From Setaria digitata (lineage: Eukaryota > Nematoda > Chromadorea > Rhabditida > Setariidae), in NCBI GenBank assembly GCA_003640385.1, contig RCAB01000082.1, positions 122,771-186,770 on the forward strand: DNA of 64,000 nt. The letters run 5' to 3'. A program made the translations under genes and the position numbers. The notes below the pieces were generated by a model. The model saw only the letters and a program-made list of their open reading frames with translations, had not been told where the DNA came from and ran no database searches. This document shows, piece by piece, positions 1-12,060 of this stretch. How positions within the stretch are numbered: the stretch's first letter is position 1; the number at the start of each line of letters is the position of its first letter.

Positions 1-172
1 GGAATAATTTTGGTAGGTTAAAAAAGTGGTTTTTCTTTTTTTTTTCTCTCTCTCACCATAAGTGACCAGTATCTGTGGCAATATGCAATAAGTTCGTATC
101 ACTTCTTTAAATTGGCAATATTTATGATATGAAACGACTATTCATATTCTAATTTTGTCTTTTATCACTAAC

Positions 173-1041
173 CTCCTTCTCGTATCATTTGATTAAATAC
201 CGCTTGATCAATACCTTTATACCAGTTGCTAATATTTTTGCTTGGTGATCTAATTCGCATGCTTATCGTTTGCAACTCGGCATCAACTGACTGAAAAAGT
301 ATGTTTTTCTTGATTAAATTAGTTTTGAAAGATGGTAATTTTGCATTATTTAAAAACAAAATTATTGTCCAAAATTTTTGTTTTCTTTTTAGTAACATTC
401 CAAGTGTTAAAATTTGAATTTTAAACTTTAAAGAGAACCAGTAATATTTTACAGAAACAATTTTAAAATGATTTTTAATATAAGAAATGTTTTTTTTAAA
501 AAAAAAGGATTTTCATTAAAAATATCTATGTTTTTTCTTTTTTTTTCACATTGCCTTAAATTAATACATTTTTCTCTTTTTTTTTCTTTTAATATTATCT
601 TTAAAGTGAAGATCAACTGTTGGCAAGCAATATGGCATTTGCCTTTTTTGAAGTTCCTTATAAAAAGTACAAGAAAAAACTCAAGATTTATCCTTCCACC
701 TTACACACTTTCCATATAATTACCTCAGGTTGATCATCAAAAAAATTGTAACGAATGAAGTATATAATATTCGAGATTTACCCTTTGACCTCCACGGTGC
801 TATACTGGTGTACCATTATCTGACCGTAGTTCACTTGAAGATTGCTTACCCTAGCAGAGATGCTTAAATCGCTGTATCGCAAAAATTCTTCGTAGAAGCA
901 GTTTAATTCGGTTGCGGATGATACGTCAAAAAAGAGTTCTACGATGAAGCCGTACGTCTGACCACCGGACATAATGTACTGCGTGAAACCCGAGCACAGC
1001 ATCAGTGATGTCGCCAACCAAAGAATCGTTTTTAGATACAT
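173..1041 (-). CDS. p24/TMED family cargo receptor, 5' part (partial)
   Basis: Two exons are visible. Exon 1 runs 1041 down to 850 (64 codons) and ends in a GTAAGC donor. Exon 2 runs 290 down to 173 after a TTTTTCAG acceptor and ends at a GTTAGT donor. The splice is phase 0 and the frame stays open. Residues 1 to about 20 are a signal peptide (MYLKTILWLATSLMLCSGFT). A GOLD-domain start follows, with the CFYEE motif around residues 49-52 and a strand ending in MRIRSPS, which matches the SP/DP turn of p24 proteins. The sequence stops at REGG, where the family normally continues into a Y-x-F/L-C-F-x-N segment, coiled coil, membrane span and short cytoplasmic tail. Those parts lie beyond the left edge, perhaps starting with a tiny exon below position 80. 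Family members act as cargo receptors in COPI/COPII vesicles between ER and Golgi. Which p24 subfamily this is cannot be decided. The genomic frame also stays open past the chosen donor, to 778, but that extension does not fit the GOLD pattern. Confidence 0.72.
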
Positions 1042-2454
1042 CTAAAATATCTCTCTATTTTTTTTTAATTGAAAAATTAACTTTCTCATCCATGACTGAC
1101 ATATCTTTTAGTGTAAAATTTCAAAACTAATCTATTTTAAAATTTGACAAATATTGCACAAAACATCCTCATTATTCATTTATTTTTTGCACTTTTCCAA
1201 TGGGAAAATTTCAAGTTAAAAAAGGAAAGATTTAAAACTTGAAATTATCATTGATCTTTTTTTATTTTTGTTATTAGAAGGAATGATAAATTAGTTGGTT
1301 AGTTAACTTTCCATTACTTTCAACTATTTTGTTTTGTTTGGTTTTCTTTTTTTTTTCTTTCCCAAAGAATTATAAATCTTTTCCAAAAAATTTTTACTAT
1401 CAATGTTTGATATTTAAAAAAAAAAAAAGAAAAAATTAATTTTATATATGCTAAAATTGATATAAAATGGTGAAGTAATTGAAATGGTTAATATATATAG
1501 CAAATTTATATGGCAAATATGAGTGCGCTTTAATCATTTTGTATATTCAGATGTAATCAATGCAGTGCAGTAATCAATTTGGACGAAACTGAAATTGCAA
1601 GCTGTGACAACAAAATGAATATAAAGTGCTGATAATGGTGATAATATTTATGCGGATTTTTGATAAGTTGAACTTTGTATCAAAACGCTTACTTAGTTAA
1701 CATTGAACAAAATTTGGATTTTTTTCATTGAACCGAAAAACAATCATAACACTTATTTGATTAATTAAATTGATTAGCAAAATTTATTTTTGACGTAAAT
1801 TGGACATTATCACAATTCATTTCCCATTGCCAACACATTTTCTCATGTGGCGTGTAGTCTTTTGATTTCGTCACGCGGAGTAAATCCCTGTGCAAAAATT
1901 TGCCTAGTTCAAGATTTTAAGTACTCTCGAGTCAACAACAATCACCGACGCTACCGTCTTGTGCAATTTTCTATCCCAGTCCATTTCCATAGCGTCGCAT
2001 GGCCAATGAAAGATAACATTATTTTTTCCCACTTCTTTATCATGATTTTGGGTGTTTACTTTTTTCTGTAATGATGGATTTATCTTTCATTATCATATTA
2101 TCAAGCTGTTCCAGTTGACTGATAAAAGTTGATAATATAGCAATTGCAGACTTCTGGGATTTACAGTGCGCTTTTATTGTTTACGAATAAAAGAATTAAA
2201 AGTGATTTAAAAAAAATGACAGCATAAGTCAGTAACATATTATTAATAAGAATACTGCAGCTAGAATATGAAGTTGGATTTCGTGTAAGGGAAGTGAGTT
2301 GTTGCTGTGATCATTGCTGTCATTTTCAGAAAAATCGAATTCCCGGATTATGCTTAATAAGTGACAGTGATGGCGTCATGTGATTTGTGCTGGAAGAGAT
2401 ATTAATTTTGGATAAAGGATAATAATATATATTCCTAATCAAACTAAAAGAAAG
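1042..2454. promoter_or_regulatory. divergent intergenic region (TMED / SAC3), putative shared promoter
   Basis: This 1.4-kb stretch separates the start codons of two oppositely directed genes, so it must hold the 5' control sequences of both. Most of it is AT-rich with poly-T runs. A GC-richer islet at about 1845-2010 contains CGTCACGCGG, ATCACCGACGC and an inverted CCAAT-like ATGGCCAATG, and stands out clearly from its surroundings. The role is inferred from position and composition only. I see no exon here. Confidence 0.35.
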
Positions 2455-5400
2455 ATGTCTTCCGGCTCATTTCCATTTCTCATTCCGGAAAGGTCAAATT
2501 CATTAACTTTCTTTTCAGTAATGATCGAAATGCTATTGGATATAAGATAATTATTTTGTAGTTAGTATAAGAAAACTAGTTTACCTAATTTAATAAAATT
2601 TGAATTCGTTTTGATTGTTAAACCGAAGAATCACTTGCGAAGTTTTGTTTTTAGCTATTTTTTATTCTATCAGTTCAGATAATTTTATTTTTGGATTTCT
2701 TGAAACAGTGGGTGTATACTTTAGCTTACGGCCAAAGAAAGCATCAAATCCATTATCAAAGTCAACTGGTGCCACACGAAAGCAATCCTATGCTCCTTCA
2801 AGACGTAAAAGATACAATGATCTGGATGATCCACTCAGTTAATCATTCAATTTATTCAAACGATGTTTCAGCAAGCCTATAGCTATAAAGAAAAAATCTA
2901 TTCCTGTCGTGCATGGAAATAGAAATATCCTTTTTTTTTTCACATTTTTGTGTAAAATACAAAGCTTTCAAAAAATACTTATGTTTGATTATCGTAGAAG
3001 TTATTATTAAATTATTAATTTTGGCAGCTTTTGATTTTAATTATACCGGTTGTGGTTGAAATCATCTGTAGCACTTTGAGCTAAATAATAGCTTTGCTTT
3101 TTTCTAAATTAACTTACCTCCTTGATTATATTTTTGGATTCAGGCTCACCTTCTTCTTCGTCAGCTTTGCTGTTCAAGCGATCAGTAGATGCAAGAGTTG
3201 CGAGTGGTCGTCATTCTGTAGCACGTGCTGCACGTGTTGTTCGAAAGAGGATGTCATCAACACAGCATATCTCAAATATTTCACAGGATTTACCATCTGC
3301 AAACATGAAAGCATCAATTTTTAGTAGTGCACAACTTGGGAAGCGTTTAAAAGCTTCACACCGTGGTACTGCACGCAGTGGTGTCGATAACAGATTCAGT
3401 GGTATAATGCGTGCGGTATTTATTTTCGCTTTTCCTCTTATTTACCATCTGAAACACGGAAATATCACTCAGGGTATTTACAAAAGTAATTTGAAAAAGT
3501 TCTTATGACTTGTTTATGACCTTTACAATGTCTAATTTCAGATCGAACCATCAAGGACCTGGACTCGTGATTCAGCTGCTAAGGATGAAAATGCAACTAA
3601 GGCAGAACGCCATATTGAAGCTACGAAAGCAGAATCAGTTGTAGAAAAGATCGTGCTGCCGAAGGGTGCAATTGGTGAATTTTTTTATATCACAAGAATT
3701 TCATATGAAAGTTTCTTGCCAAAATTTTATTTAAATTACTTTTTAAGCTCCTGCAAATTTGTATATTTCAATTTACTTCATGCTTAACAAATAATTTAGA
3801 TTTAATTTGTTCAGCTCGGCAACTGAAACGTATGGTTGGACGAATTTGTGAAAACGATTTCGATAAATATCAGCTACTAGATGAGCGTGATCGTTTGATG
3901 CATAGAGGGCGCTTAAAGAGTACAGATGTTGAAAACGCAACTGTTATGCAGGTAAAATCATAGTTTGGAACTTATTTCGATGTAGCTAGTATGGTCTATT
4001 CATCACTTCTTGCATTGATTTATTTCATCACTCTTCATGAATTATTAGTGTGGCAAGGATAAATATTTAAAAAATTTATTCATTTCAGGGTTCTTGCCCT
4101 GACATGTGTCCGGAAAAAGAGCGTTACATGAGGGTTGTGCAGAAGCGTCTCAGTGTATATGAATGTCATAATGACGGAACTATGGCTCCTGAATTAACCG
4201 TGAAAGAATATAGTAGAAGTGCAGCTGATCAAGTGAGAAAAGAAATTATTTTGCTATATGCTTTAAAGAATTTCCTGATTTCTAACAAGTTTTTTTTTCA
4301 AAAAATATTAGATGAGAGCTGCAGAAACGATCGGTTTTATAAGTTCCCGAAAAACTATTTTCTTGAAAAAACAATTAGAAAGTATGGTAAGGACAGCTCG
4401 AACTAAAAATAACGTGACCATTTTACAGGAAGAACCTCTGCCCCACGAGCTGAGACCTGCTGATGTTCTTCAGCGTACGATGAATTACCTTGTTGGGAAA
4501 GTAAGTTATAGATTTTTATCGGTTGAATTATGAAATATGGAAATAATTCACATTTATATATATATATATATATATTTCAGATAGCAAATCATGTTCCAGA
4601 AACGGATGAAGAACTAGCACAGTGGTATGATTTTCTGTGGAATCGAACTCGAGCTATTCGCAAGGTCATTTTTTTCTTTTTTTTTTTTTTTTTTTTTTTT
4701 TTTCAAATATCAGTGTTTATCGTTTCACAGAGGTTCTTTTCGCACTTGGTTAATATGCCACTTAATATTCAGTTGTTGCTTAATTTGTTGATGAACAAAT
4801 TGAATAGAATAGAGTTGGTGGTTTTAAAAGTGAAAAAAGCTGTCAATTCTTGTTTATCTTCTTAATACTTTATGAGGAAAAATAGAAAGGAAAAGGAATT
4901 CCAGGATATAACGCAACAAATGATGGTTAACGAAACTGCTGTTATACTAATTGAACAATGTGTCAGACTGCATATTTTTGCATCACATCGTCTTTGTGAA
5001 TTAAATTTCAACGAATTCGATCAAAAAATGAATACGGGTGCTTTTTTTCACATTACTTCGTCGATTTGTACAACTATATAATGAATCGTCATTGATCTTC
5101 CACTTGTCTGGCAGTAGTTTTTTTTTTTTTTACTGAACCGTTACTGTTTGACTGTTATTCTTATTTATTCCTTTATTTATTTTTTTGAAATCTCCATCAT
5201 TCTTCCAATAAATTAAGAGGAAATTTTCTTCTGGAACCTGAATTTTGGATTTGTAGAGAATTTGTCGAAAAGTTTGCAAAGCTTGCGTTACTTATATGAT
5301 GATTTGGCGAAGAAAGGAATTTTTTATCCCAGTGAGGGGGAATTTCGAGCTTACGAAATTATGTTGAATCTCTCGGATTCTAATGTGTTCCGGTAAAAGT

Positions 5401-8400
5401 TTTATGTTTTATTATTTCATTTCATTTTGATAGTCGTACACTTTCAAAGTATTAACTCTTTAGATCATGAGTAGTAGAGCATTTCCTTCCTGTGGTTACT
5501 TCCCACGCTTTTTTCTTTTCGAATAATTTTTGATCACAGTAATTTTTTTTTTTTTAAGCCATTCATTCCTTACATATCAGACTAAAGCGGAACTTCATTG
5601 TAAGTACTTTAATTAGTACAATAGATTGATTCAGCTTATTCTGAATCATTTCATTTGGCAGCATCCACGGATCATACTCTTCTTCCATCCTGTTTACTGG
5701 ATGAAGGATTTGTTGGTCCCAGCTGTATGCTAATTTCTAAAGTAGTATACAGACTTGAAGTTGGTAATTAATGCTGAGAGCGCCGAGAGATATGTTGTGA
5801 ATGTTTAATTCACTGCCTTTTTCGGTTAATTTTTTTTTTGTTCGATTTTAAGTTTCAAAAATTCAGTGAATTTGCAGGCAGGCATTAACATATCGTAGAG
5901 AAATTCTTGAAGCTAGTTCAGTCCGATTAGCAGTTCGTCTGTTTACATGTCTACAGAGCCAAAATTACGTCCGTTTTTTTCGACTATTAAGAAATGACGC
6001 CACTTATTTACAGGTTAGTTTTTCAATAATAATAACAATAGTCCTAAATTATTTATCGAAACTACTAAGTTCTAATTCTAAGAAATTCCCTGTTGTAGTG
6101 TTGTCTTTGTCACCGGTTTTTCAATCGCATGCGTCATCAGGCAATGTATGCAATATCACATTCGGTTCATATAATGGGAAAGGTTGGTTCAAGTGTTATT
6201 GTCTTTCGAGATTTTATAAATGTTTTCAGAGCAAGAAATTTTCTGAGGAAAACTTTGGATCTAATTTTCCTTATTTTTTTGTAGTACCCAGTGAAGAAGT
6301 TTGTCCAGCTGTTAGGATTTGATGATCTGGATGCGTCGTTGCAATTTTTGGATTGCTATAATGTTCGTCGCAGTAATGATGCTGACACCGGTGAAGAGAT
6401 GATGCTTATATCAAAAACTCGATTAATTGAGCCAATTGAAGAACCACCGTCAAGGATCCATTCATGGATTGAAGCCAAACGTAATGGATATTCACTTCCT
6501 GAAGTAAGTTCGATGTTGATTATTTTGATTTTGATAGAAAATTTTAGTTTCGGATTTCATAAACAATTTCACTAGGTCTTAAGCGGTGGACAAGATGTTA
6601 AAGCTGAAACTGTTGTACCACTAAATTCATTTGATGAACATGGTGCTTATGTGTTTGATGCTGTTCTTGATAACTATGTCAATGAAAATGGAATTGAACA
6701 GTAAGTCTTTTCTTGCTTTTTTCACTTCCCGAAAATTTAATTTATGTTTACTATCTTTTGAAATAAGGTTTATAAAAAATATGGAGGGAGTAAGTAATTG
6801 AAGCTTCCGAAGTTCCTTGAATATTATATATGTCTACAAAATGCATAAGAATATATAAAGTTTGAACTGTTAGCCTTTCTAGGTTTTGGAAAAACGCTTG
6901 CCTGTTAGGAAATTTCTAGATTTTAGTGACTCGAATGTAAAGCTTGAAGAATTTACCTGCAGGAAATACGTAAGAGCAATACTTTAAACGTAAAAAGATG
7001 AATAATATTCAGTGAAATGAAATTTTTCGGAGCTCAGATCGACTATGTAAATTTTGTGTTTGGATTTAAAGACTTCTGAATTTTTCCTTAATATTAACGT
7101 TCTTGTATTTTGTTGTTGGGTATTTTCCAGATTGACTGCTGACGATGACGATGCTGTGACTTTTGCTTTTACTTTGCCATCATCACAAAAGGAAGATAAT
7201 ACAGTATGCTTATCGAAACTTTGTTTTTTTGCACATAGTTTTTCATCAAGTTTGTAAATTTTAAAGTGCTAATCAAAGATATCTCTACTAATGGTATTAT
7301 TTCACATTTTACACTATAAACTTCTTCACTCAGTCCCACATAAAGCTCTTTCATCTAGTCAAACGCCAGCTATGGCGTTATTATTAAGCAAAGGGTGTTA
7401 TAGTTCGAGAGGTCTTGCTGATATATTACTTATACTGATATCCTAAAGATATCATTTTCAGATTAACATATTAACAGAGAAGTTGGCAGATGAGCTATTA
7501 AAGAAGGAGGTTACTAGGCTATGCAAATTGTCATATGTTAAAACACTGGCTCATTCGCTGACCACTACATTATATGATAATATTTTGGAAGATTGCTTAA
7601 AGTTAGTTTAAATTTTTGTAAGGTCGTCATTTTACATTTTTGCGTTTGTTCTGGGACTCCGCGTTATTAAAAGAGGCTTATAGTTTGTAACTCAATGTTG
7701 TGTTCGAAATAAGTATTCTTTACTTTTTGAGAAGTAATTATTCCTTCAGACCACTTTGTCAAGAAGCAGTGATTGCTGCTAAACTTTTGCATCGTCACAA
7801 GCTAGCCGCTGATGTTGCAAAGCAGCGGGAAGATGAAATACGATCGTTGCTGGACTCATTAAACGAATCTCTTCTGCATGAAATTATTGATAAATTTATC
7901 TGTGAAATCACTCAGAAATGGATAATGTATGTTTCAGCGAAAATTATTATTAAATGATTTGAAGTTTTATTTTTGATTTTTTTTTGGTTTCTTCGAAGCT
8001 TTTTGAATTCCCAGAAAGTAGTACTTTGCTTTCTTGGATTTTTTAAGGAAGGGAACTCACTTTTTGGTTCCTTAAAAATTTTTTTGGGAGCAAAATGTTA
8101 ATGGGGAGTTTGTAAGTCTAGTGTAGGGTTTTTAACTTCCGTTTATCTTTCATCTTGAATAATCTTAAAATCTTTTTTCTCAGCATTTCTGCATTTTTCA
8201 GTAAATGCAAGCGCATATACGACGAAGGGCTCTTAGAGGATATCGGGAAGAGTTTTCTGGATGATCTGGTAACAGAGGTTGTAGCTGGGACAGTGAGAAA
8301 AATAGGGGAAAATGAAATAGAAGAGGGCGTCAGTTATGTCAAGAAACGGTTAAGGGATATAAATGAACGGTTGGATAAGTAAGTTTCATAGGTATAAGTT

Positions 8401-11171
8401 GTTCTTTTTCTAAACTCGTATCAATTTATGATTTACTCACATTTTTCGATTGAAGTTCTCTTATATTTAATACACTGAATTAATCGTAGATTGTGGCTGA
8501 AGCAGTTTGTGGACCATTGGCGAGAACAAATTAATTATAGGAAGGAACAAGAGCGAAAAAAACTGGAATTATTAGAATCATTTCCTGTCATATTGCCATG
8601 TACATTTTGAAATATTAGTTTGAAATTAATTTTTAAAATTCTAAAAATCTCTATTTTTTTTTAATTTTTTTGATGTTCATAAGTGTTATATGTTTATAAT
8701 TTTCTCGTGTTTCAGTCAAATCTGAACTTATTTTTCGTCGGCGGGATGGTTATCCACAAGATAAAGCATTCTTTGATTGCAGCTCGGTAAGGATTTTTTT
8801 ATAGCTCAGTAGAGGTATTTAAGACTTCAGTTTAGGTTGTGATTTTTTTTCAAACGGTGTAACATTAACTGATGTTAAACAAGGAATGTATGGAATCCGT
8901 TTATTATCCTTTTCTTCACTACGATGATATGGGTTATATATTCCCGATATTTGGAAGTCTCTTTTATGTTGTGCTAAAATAATATTGAGTGAAGTTCAAT
9001 CGCCATAAGTTCAAAGGTACTTCGCTTCCAAGTAGATATCGTTCTAGCTACTTTCTGAACAAAAAATAAACGCTTTCATTGAAAAGAGACATGAAAAGAT
9101 TGCACGGAAAGTATTGACAAAGTGGCGTTTGTGGACTCAGTTACAAATCGAGAAGAAAGAGTTTTTCACCGTAAGTTTCAGATTAACCTGGTCTTTGAAA
9201 TATTGATTCAGTCTTTTTAATTTCGCGAAGTTAATTTTAATGTAACTTAAATTATATGATTTCTTTTGTTAGACCGAAAAGAGGCGTGTTATTAAAATTT
9301 TTACAGGAAAAATGATTTTTGAAGTTCAAGTTTTGAATTCGGAAAGGTCTGTAGAGACAGCTCATTTAAAAATTAGGGATTTATTTTGCAGACTACAAGT
9401 ACATCGCCACTCAAACGGCGGAGGCAGTACAATAATAATTATGATAATATGTCAAAAAGGAGTGAAGATGATATCCGTTTAGCGGTCGCACTTGCTGATG
9501 TTGAATGCGAACGGCTAAAATCATTTTGGACTTCTTATCAAGTTTATAATGGTTTGTTTATATTTTACCAATATTTATCTGAACCTTAAACATAAAAGTA
9601 ATATATTAATAAACTAATTACCTAAGATATTCTTTCATTTGAAACAGGATTCATCCTTCTCTACTTGCTGATTTTGTAAATGGTAGGGATAATTGCAACG
9701 TTAATGATAACAATCGTACCCATAATAATAATGATTAATGATAAGATGGATAATAGTAATAATAATAATGATAATAGTAACAGTAATTAACATAATAATT
9801 AATAGCAGTAATAACTAAAAGCAATAATCGATAATAGTAGTAGTAATTAACAGCAATAGTAATGGCAATAATAAATTTAATAATAATTAATGATAATAAT
9901 AATAAATAATGATAATAAATAATAATAATGAACAATAATAATGAATAATAATAAATAATAATAATAGTAATAATAATAAATAATAACAATAGTAATAATA
10001 ATAATAATAGTAGTAATAATAGTAATTTATAATAGTAATAATAGCAATAGTAATAATAATAGTAATAGTAATAATAATGATAAATAATAATAATAATGAT
10101 AATAATAATAAATAAATAATAACAATAATAAATAATAATAACTAACAATATTAATAACTAAGAATAGTGACAGTAATTGATAGTAACAATAATTAATAAT
10201 GATTGATAGCGATGATAATTAATCAGTAAATAATAGTAATAGATGGTAATGGTGATATTTGCATCTGTTTTTTTTAACTGATTTTTGTTATTTGAATTTT
10301 AGATTTGGAAGATGAACGGCAGCTATCGTGGCACGAATCACTAATCGAGCGATCATCAGCATTGTTAAATTATTTCGATGAAGAAACACTCGAAAAAGGT
10401 TAAGTTTTGAAAAACTCTTCATCCTGAATATGATTAATCTACTTTCAACGATTGTTAAACTTTAGCTATTTAATTATTCCTTTTCGCATTCCACCTTACT
10501 GCATTCAGTTTTTTAACAAAATTCAAAGTAAAAAGGACCGCAATGCGCTTTCTTTTTCTATCTGTTTTCTTTGTGCTCTGGTTTATGCAGATTCTGTAAT
10601 TTCTCAGAGTCTGTACTTGACTCTTAGATAGACTGATGTGTTTTTTTCTATTTTCTCAGGAGTGGAAATAGCGCGCCGAAATATGCGATTTATGAATGAT
10701 AGACAAAGGTGGATAAGGGATGAGAATTGTCCTGATTGGAGCGCAACTTTGGATAAGGTAACTTGTAGTCCGAGTCAACAGTGGGATTACAAGAAAACTG
10801 ACGAATTAAGTAGAAGAAATGAAGGATGTCATTCTTTGTCAGATAGACAAGTATGCATTAAGATGTGATATTTTTTTTTATAGTAATATTTGTTGGTGAA
10901 TGAACAACGTTTTCTACCATTGAACAATTTCTGTTATTTTTACAGCTAAAGCGAATTTGATATGCCCAACTCTGATTAAAATATTTTTTGTCACTAATTA
11001 AAACTCGATTCACTGCTCAAGTCTTTCCAAAACTATAATTCCTTTTTGCGATATGCTATATAGGTTAACTGTTGGAATCTCAAATTCCCAAAAGGAATTC
11101 CTCTGTGGAGAACACGACTTTAGAGTGGTTTGGTCCTTTCTATCGTTAAAATTCGCCTTTGCAGTACGCTG

Positions 11172-11202
<31 letters not shown>

Positions 11203-11361
11203 GAATACTGATTTAATCTTCACTTTCAGTGTAAAAGTCTGGAACATCTAGAGGAGCGACTGGAGGATTTCACCAGAGAACTAGATGATGCATTCAGAGG
11301 CGTCGAGGAAAGAAATCGTCGTTATGATGAAATTTTGAAGTCTTTACACACCGATGAATAA
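2455..11361 (+). CDS. SAC3/GANP (MCM3AP-family) mRNA-export scaffold protein
   Basis: I join 28 exons in one frame (3450 nt including the stop, about 1149 residues): 2455-2492, 2674-2837, 3144-3415, 3542-3674, 3815-3951, 4089-4232, 4429-4500, 4581-4664, 4905-5037, 5257-5392, 5878-6013, 6099-6182, 6285-6503, 6576-6700, 6768-6789, 6883-6969, 7033-7046, 7131-7203, 7462-7601, 7750-7926, 8202-8378, 8490-8599, 8716-8786, 9048-9170, 9392-9551, 10303-10398, 10660-10850, 11230-11361. The SAC3 domain is plain: GSCPDMCPEKERYMR near residue 249, EEPLPHELRPADVLQRTMNY near 297, [20 protein letters not shown] near 335 and LLGFDD near 515. Proteins of this family scaffold the TREX-2 complex at nuclear pores and couple transcription to mRNA export. 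The N-terminus is basic and Ser-rich without FG repeats. Residues from about 857 (LWLKQFVDHWRE) match the helical region that follows SAC3 in GANP. The last 44 residues look like a coiled coil. The weakest joins are the 22-nt exon (acceptor AAATAAG) and the 14-nt exon at 7033, both required to keep the frame. A human-type acetyltransferase end is not evident. Confidence 0.9.
9722..10240. repeat. AAT/ATA-type imperfect trinucleotide repeat inside a SAC3 intron
   Basis: About 520 bp are built almost only from AAT, AAC, AGT and GAT triplets (for example AATAATAATAATAGTAGT). They fill most of the intron between exons 9392-9551 and 10303-10398. The reverse strand shows a long open frame of Tyr, Leu and Ile codons, which is a by-product of the repeat and not a gene. 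Degenerate interruptions suggest an old microsatellite that has accumulated substitutions. Confidence 0.9.
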
Positions 11362-11503
11362 TAATTCACTCAACTTTTTATTTTTTTTTTCTTTCCCTCC
11401 TATTAGATGAAATGAATTATGCATTAATTTCATCTTCTTTTGTGATCTTTTTGCAGTCTGCTTGATAAAAAAATTTAGTGTCGTAAAATAAGTCATGTAG
11501 CTT

Positions 11504-11509
11504 AATAAA
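11504..11509 (+). other. polyadenylation signal AATAAA after SAC3 gene
   Basis: The first perfect AATAAA downstream of the SAC3 stop codon lies 143 nt 3' of it, in CTTAATAAATTTTG. This is a normal 3' UTR length for a nematode gene. It is assigned from sequence and position only. Confidence 0.5.
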
Positions 11510-11653
11510 TTTTGTATGCAAGATTATCACTTTTCTGTTTGTATTAAGAAATTATTGTACTCGGGAATTCTGAATGTAGTATGAAACATTTGGCAACATT
11601 TGCCTTGGCTTTCTGATTTGCGACTTTGTGTCTGTATCACTCATTTAGCGATT

Positions 11654-12060
11654 CATAATATAACTTCATCTTCTAAATTACTTTTATTCGTAAAAATGCC
11701 CATAATAACACCATCTTTAATTGTACTGTTGGATGAATTAATGGCCTGAAATGAAAGTATTGTAAGAAAAAAAACACCCTTTTCTTAATTAATTTATACA
11801 TATATATAAACTTTCTTTCCTTTAATTAATTAATTTATGTACGTCTGCCTTTTTTTTTCCCTGGCATGTTATTGATCTAACTTGTTAGTCTTTATTTTTA
11901 TATGAAAAAACTTCCTTTTTGTGATTTTCTGTCATTATCCAAAGTTGTACTTCCATTTGGCGATTGTCTTTCTTTGTCTTTGTTTTGATTCTGATGAAGA
12001 ATTCTTTGTACAGAGGTTTCAAATGTTGCTGATATTATGGCTTTCTTGATCTTCCTATCA
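11654..12060 (-). other. exon-like minus-strand blocks downstream of SAC3 (unresolved)
   Basis: Two minus-strand stretches look more like coding sequence than their surroundings. The upstream one, about 12055 to 11897, follows a weak CTGATAG acceptor and reads KIKKAIISATFETSVQRILH and then a polar Gln/Lys/Asn-rich stretch (QNQNKDKERQSPNGSTTLDN). The downstream one starts at about 11745 after a good TTTCATTTCAG acceptor. It reads AINSSNSTIKDGVIMGIFTN and ends in a stop near 11655. The phases do not join simply: reading into the second block from the obvious donor gives an early stop. I find no start exon. It could be the 3' end of a small gene, an alternative end, or a decayed copy. Confidence 0.25.

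Noticed and set aside
778..849. Longer TMED exon 1 through EVKG
   Set aside because: Its donor would be phase 2, mismatching the phase-0 next exon. The GTAAGC donor at 849 gives the better GOLD-domain alignment.
4312..4428. In-frame extension MRAAETIGFISSRKT before the SAC3 exon at 4429
   Set aside because: The exon at 4429 joins perfectly in phase 0 to the previous exon and restores the ADQ-EEPLPHELRP motif. The extension would insert non-family sequence into it.
9642..9680. Possible SAC3 exon GATTCATCCTTCTCTACTTG after AAACAG
   Set aside because: It gives an in-frame stop or breaks the phase into the exon at 10303. Direct joining of 9551 to 10303 keeps the frame.
9735..10148. 137-codon minus-strand open frame of Tyr/Leu/Ile
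   Set aside because: It is the reverse translation of the AAT-type repeat inside a SAC3 intron, with no domain or splice support.
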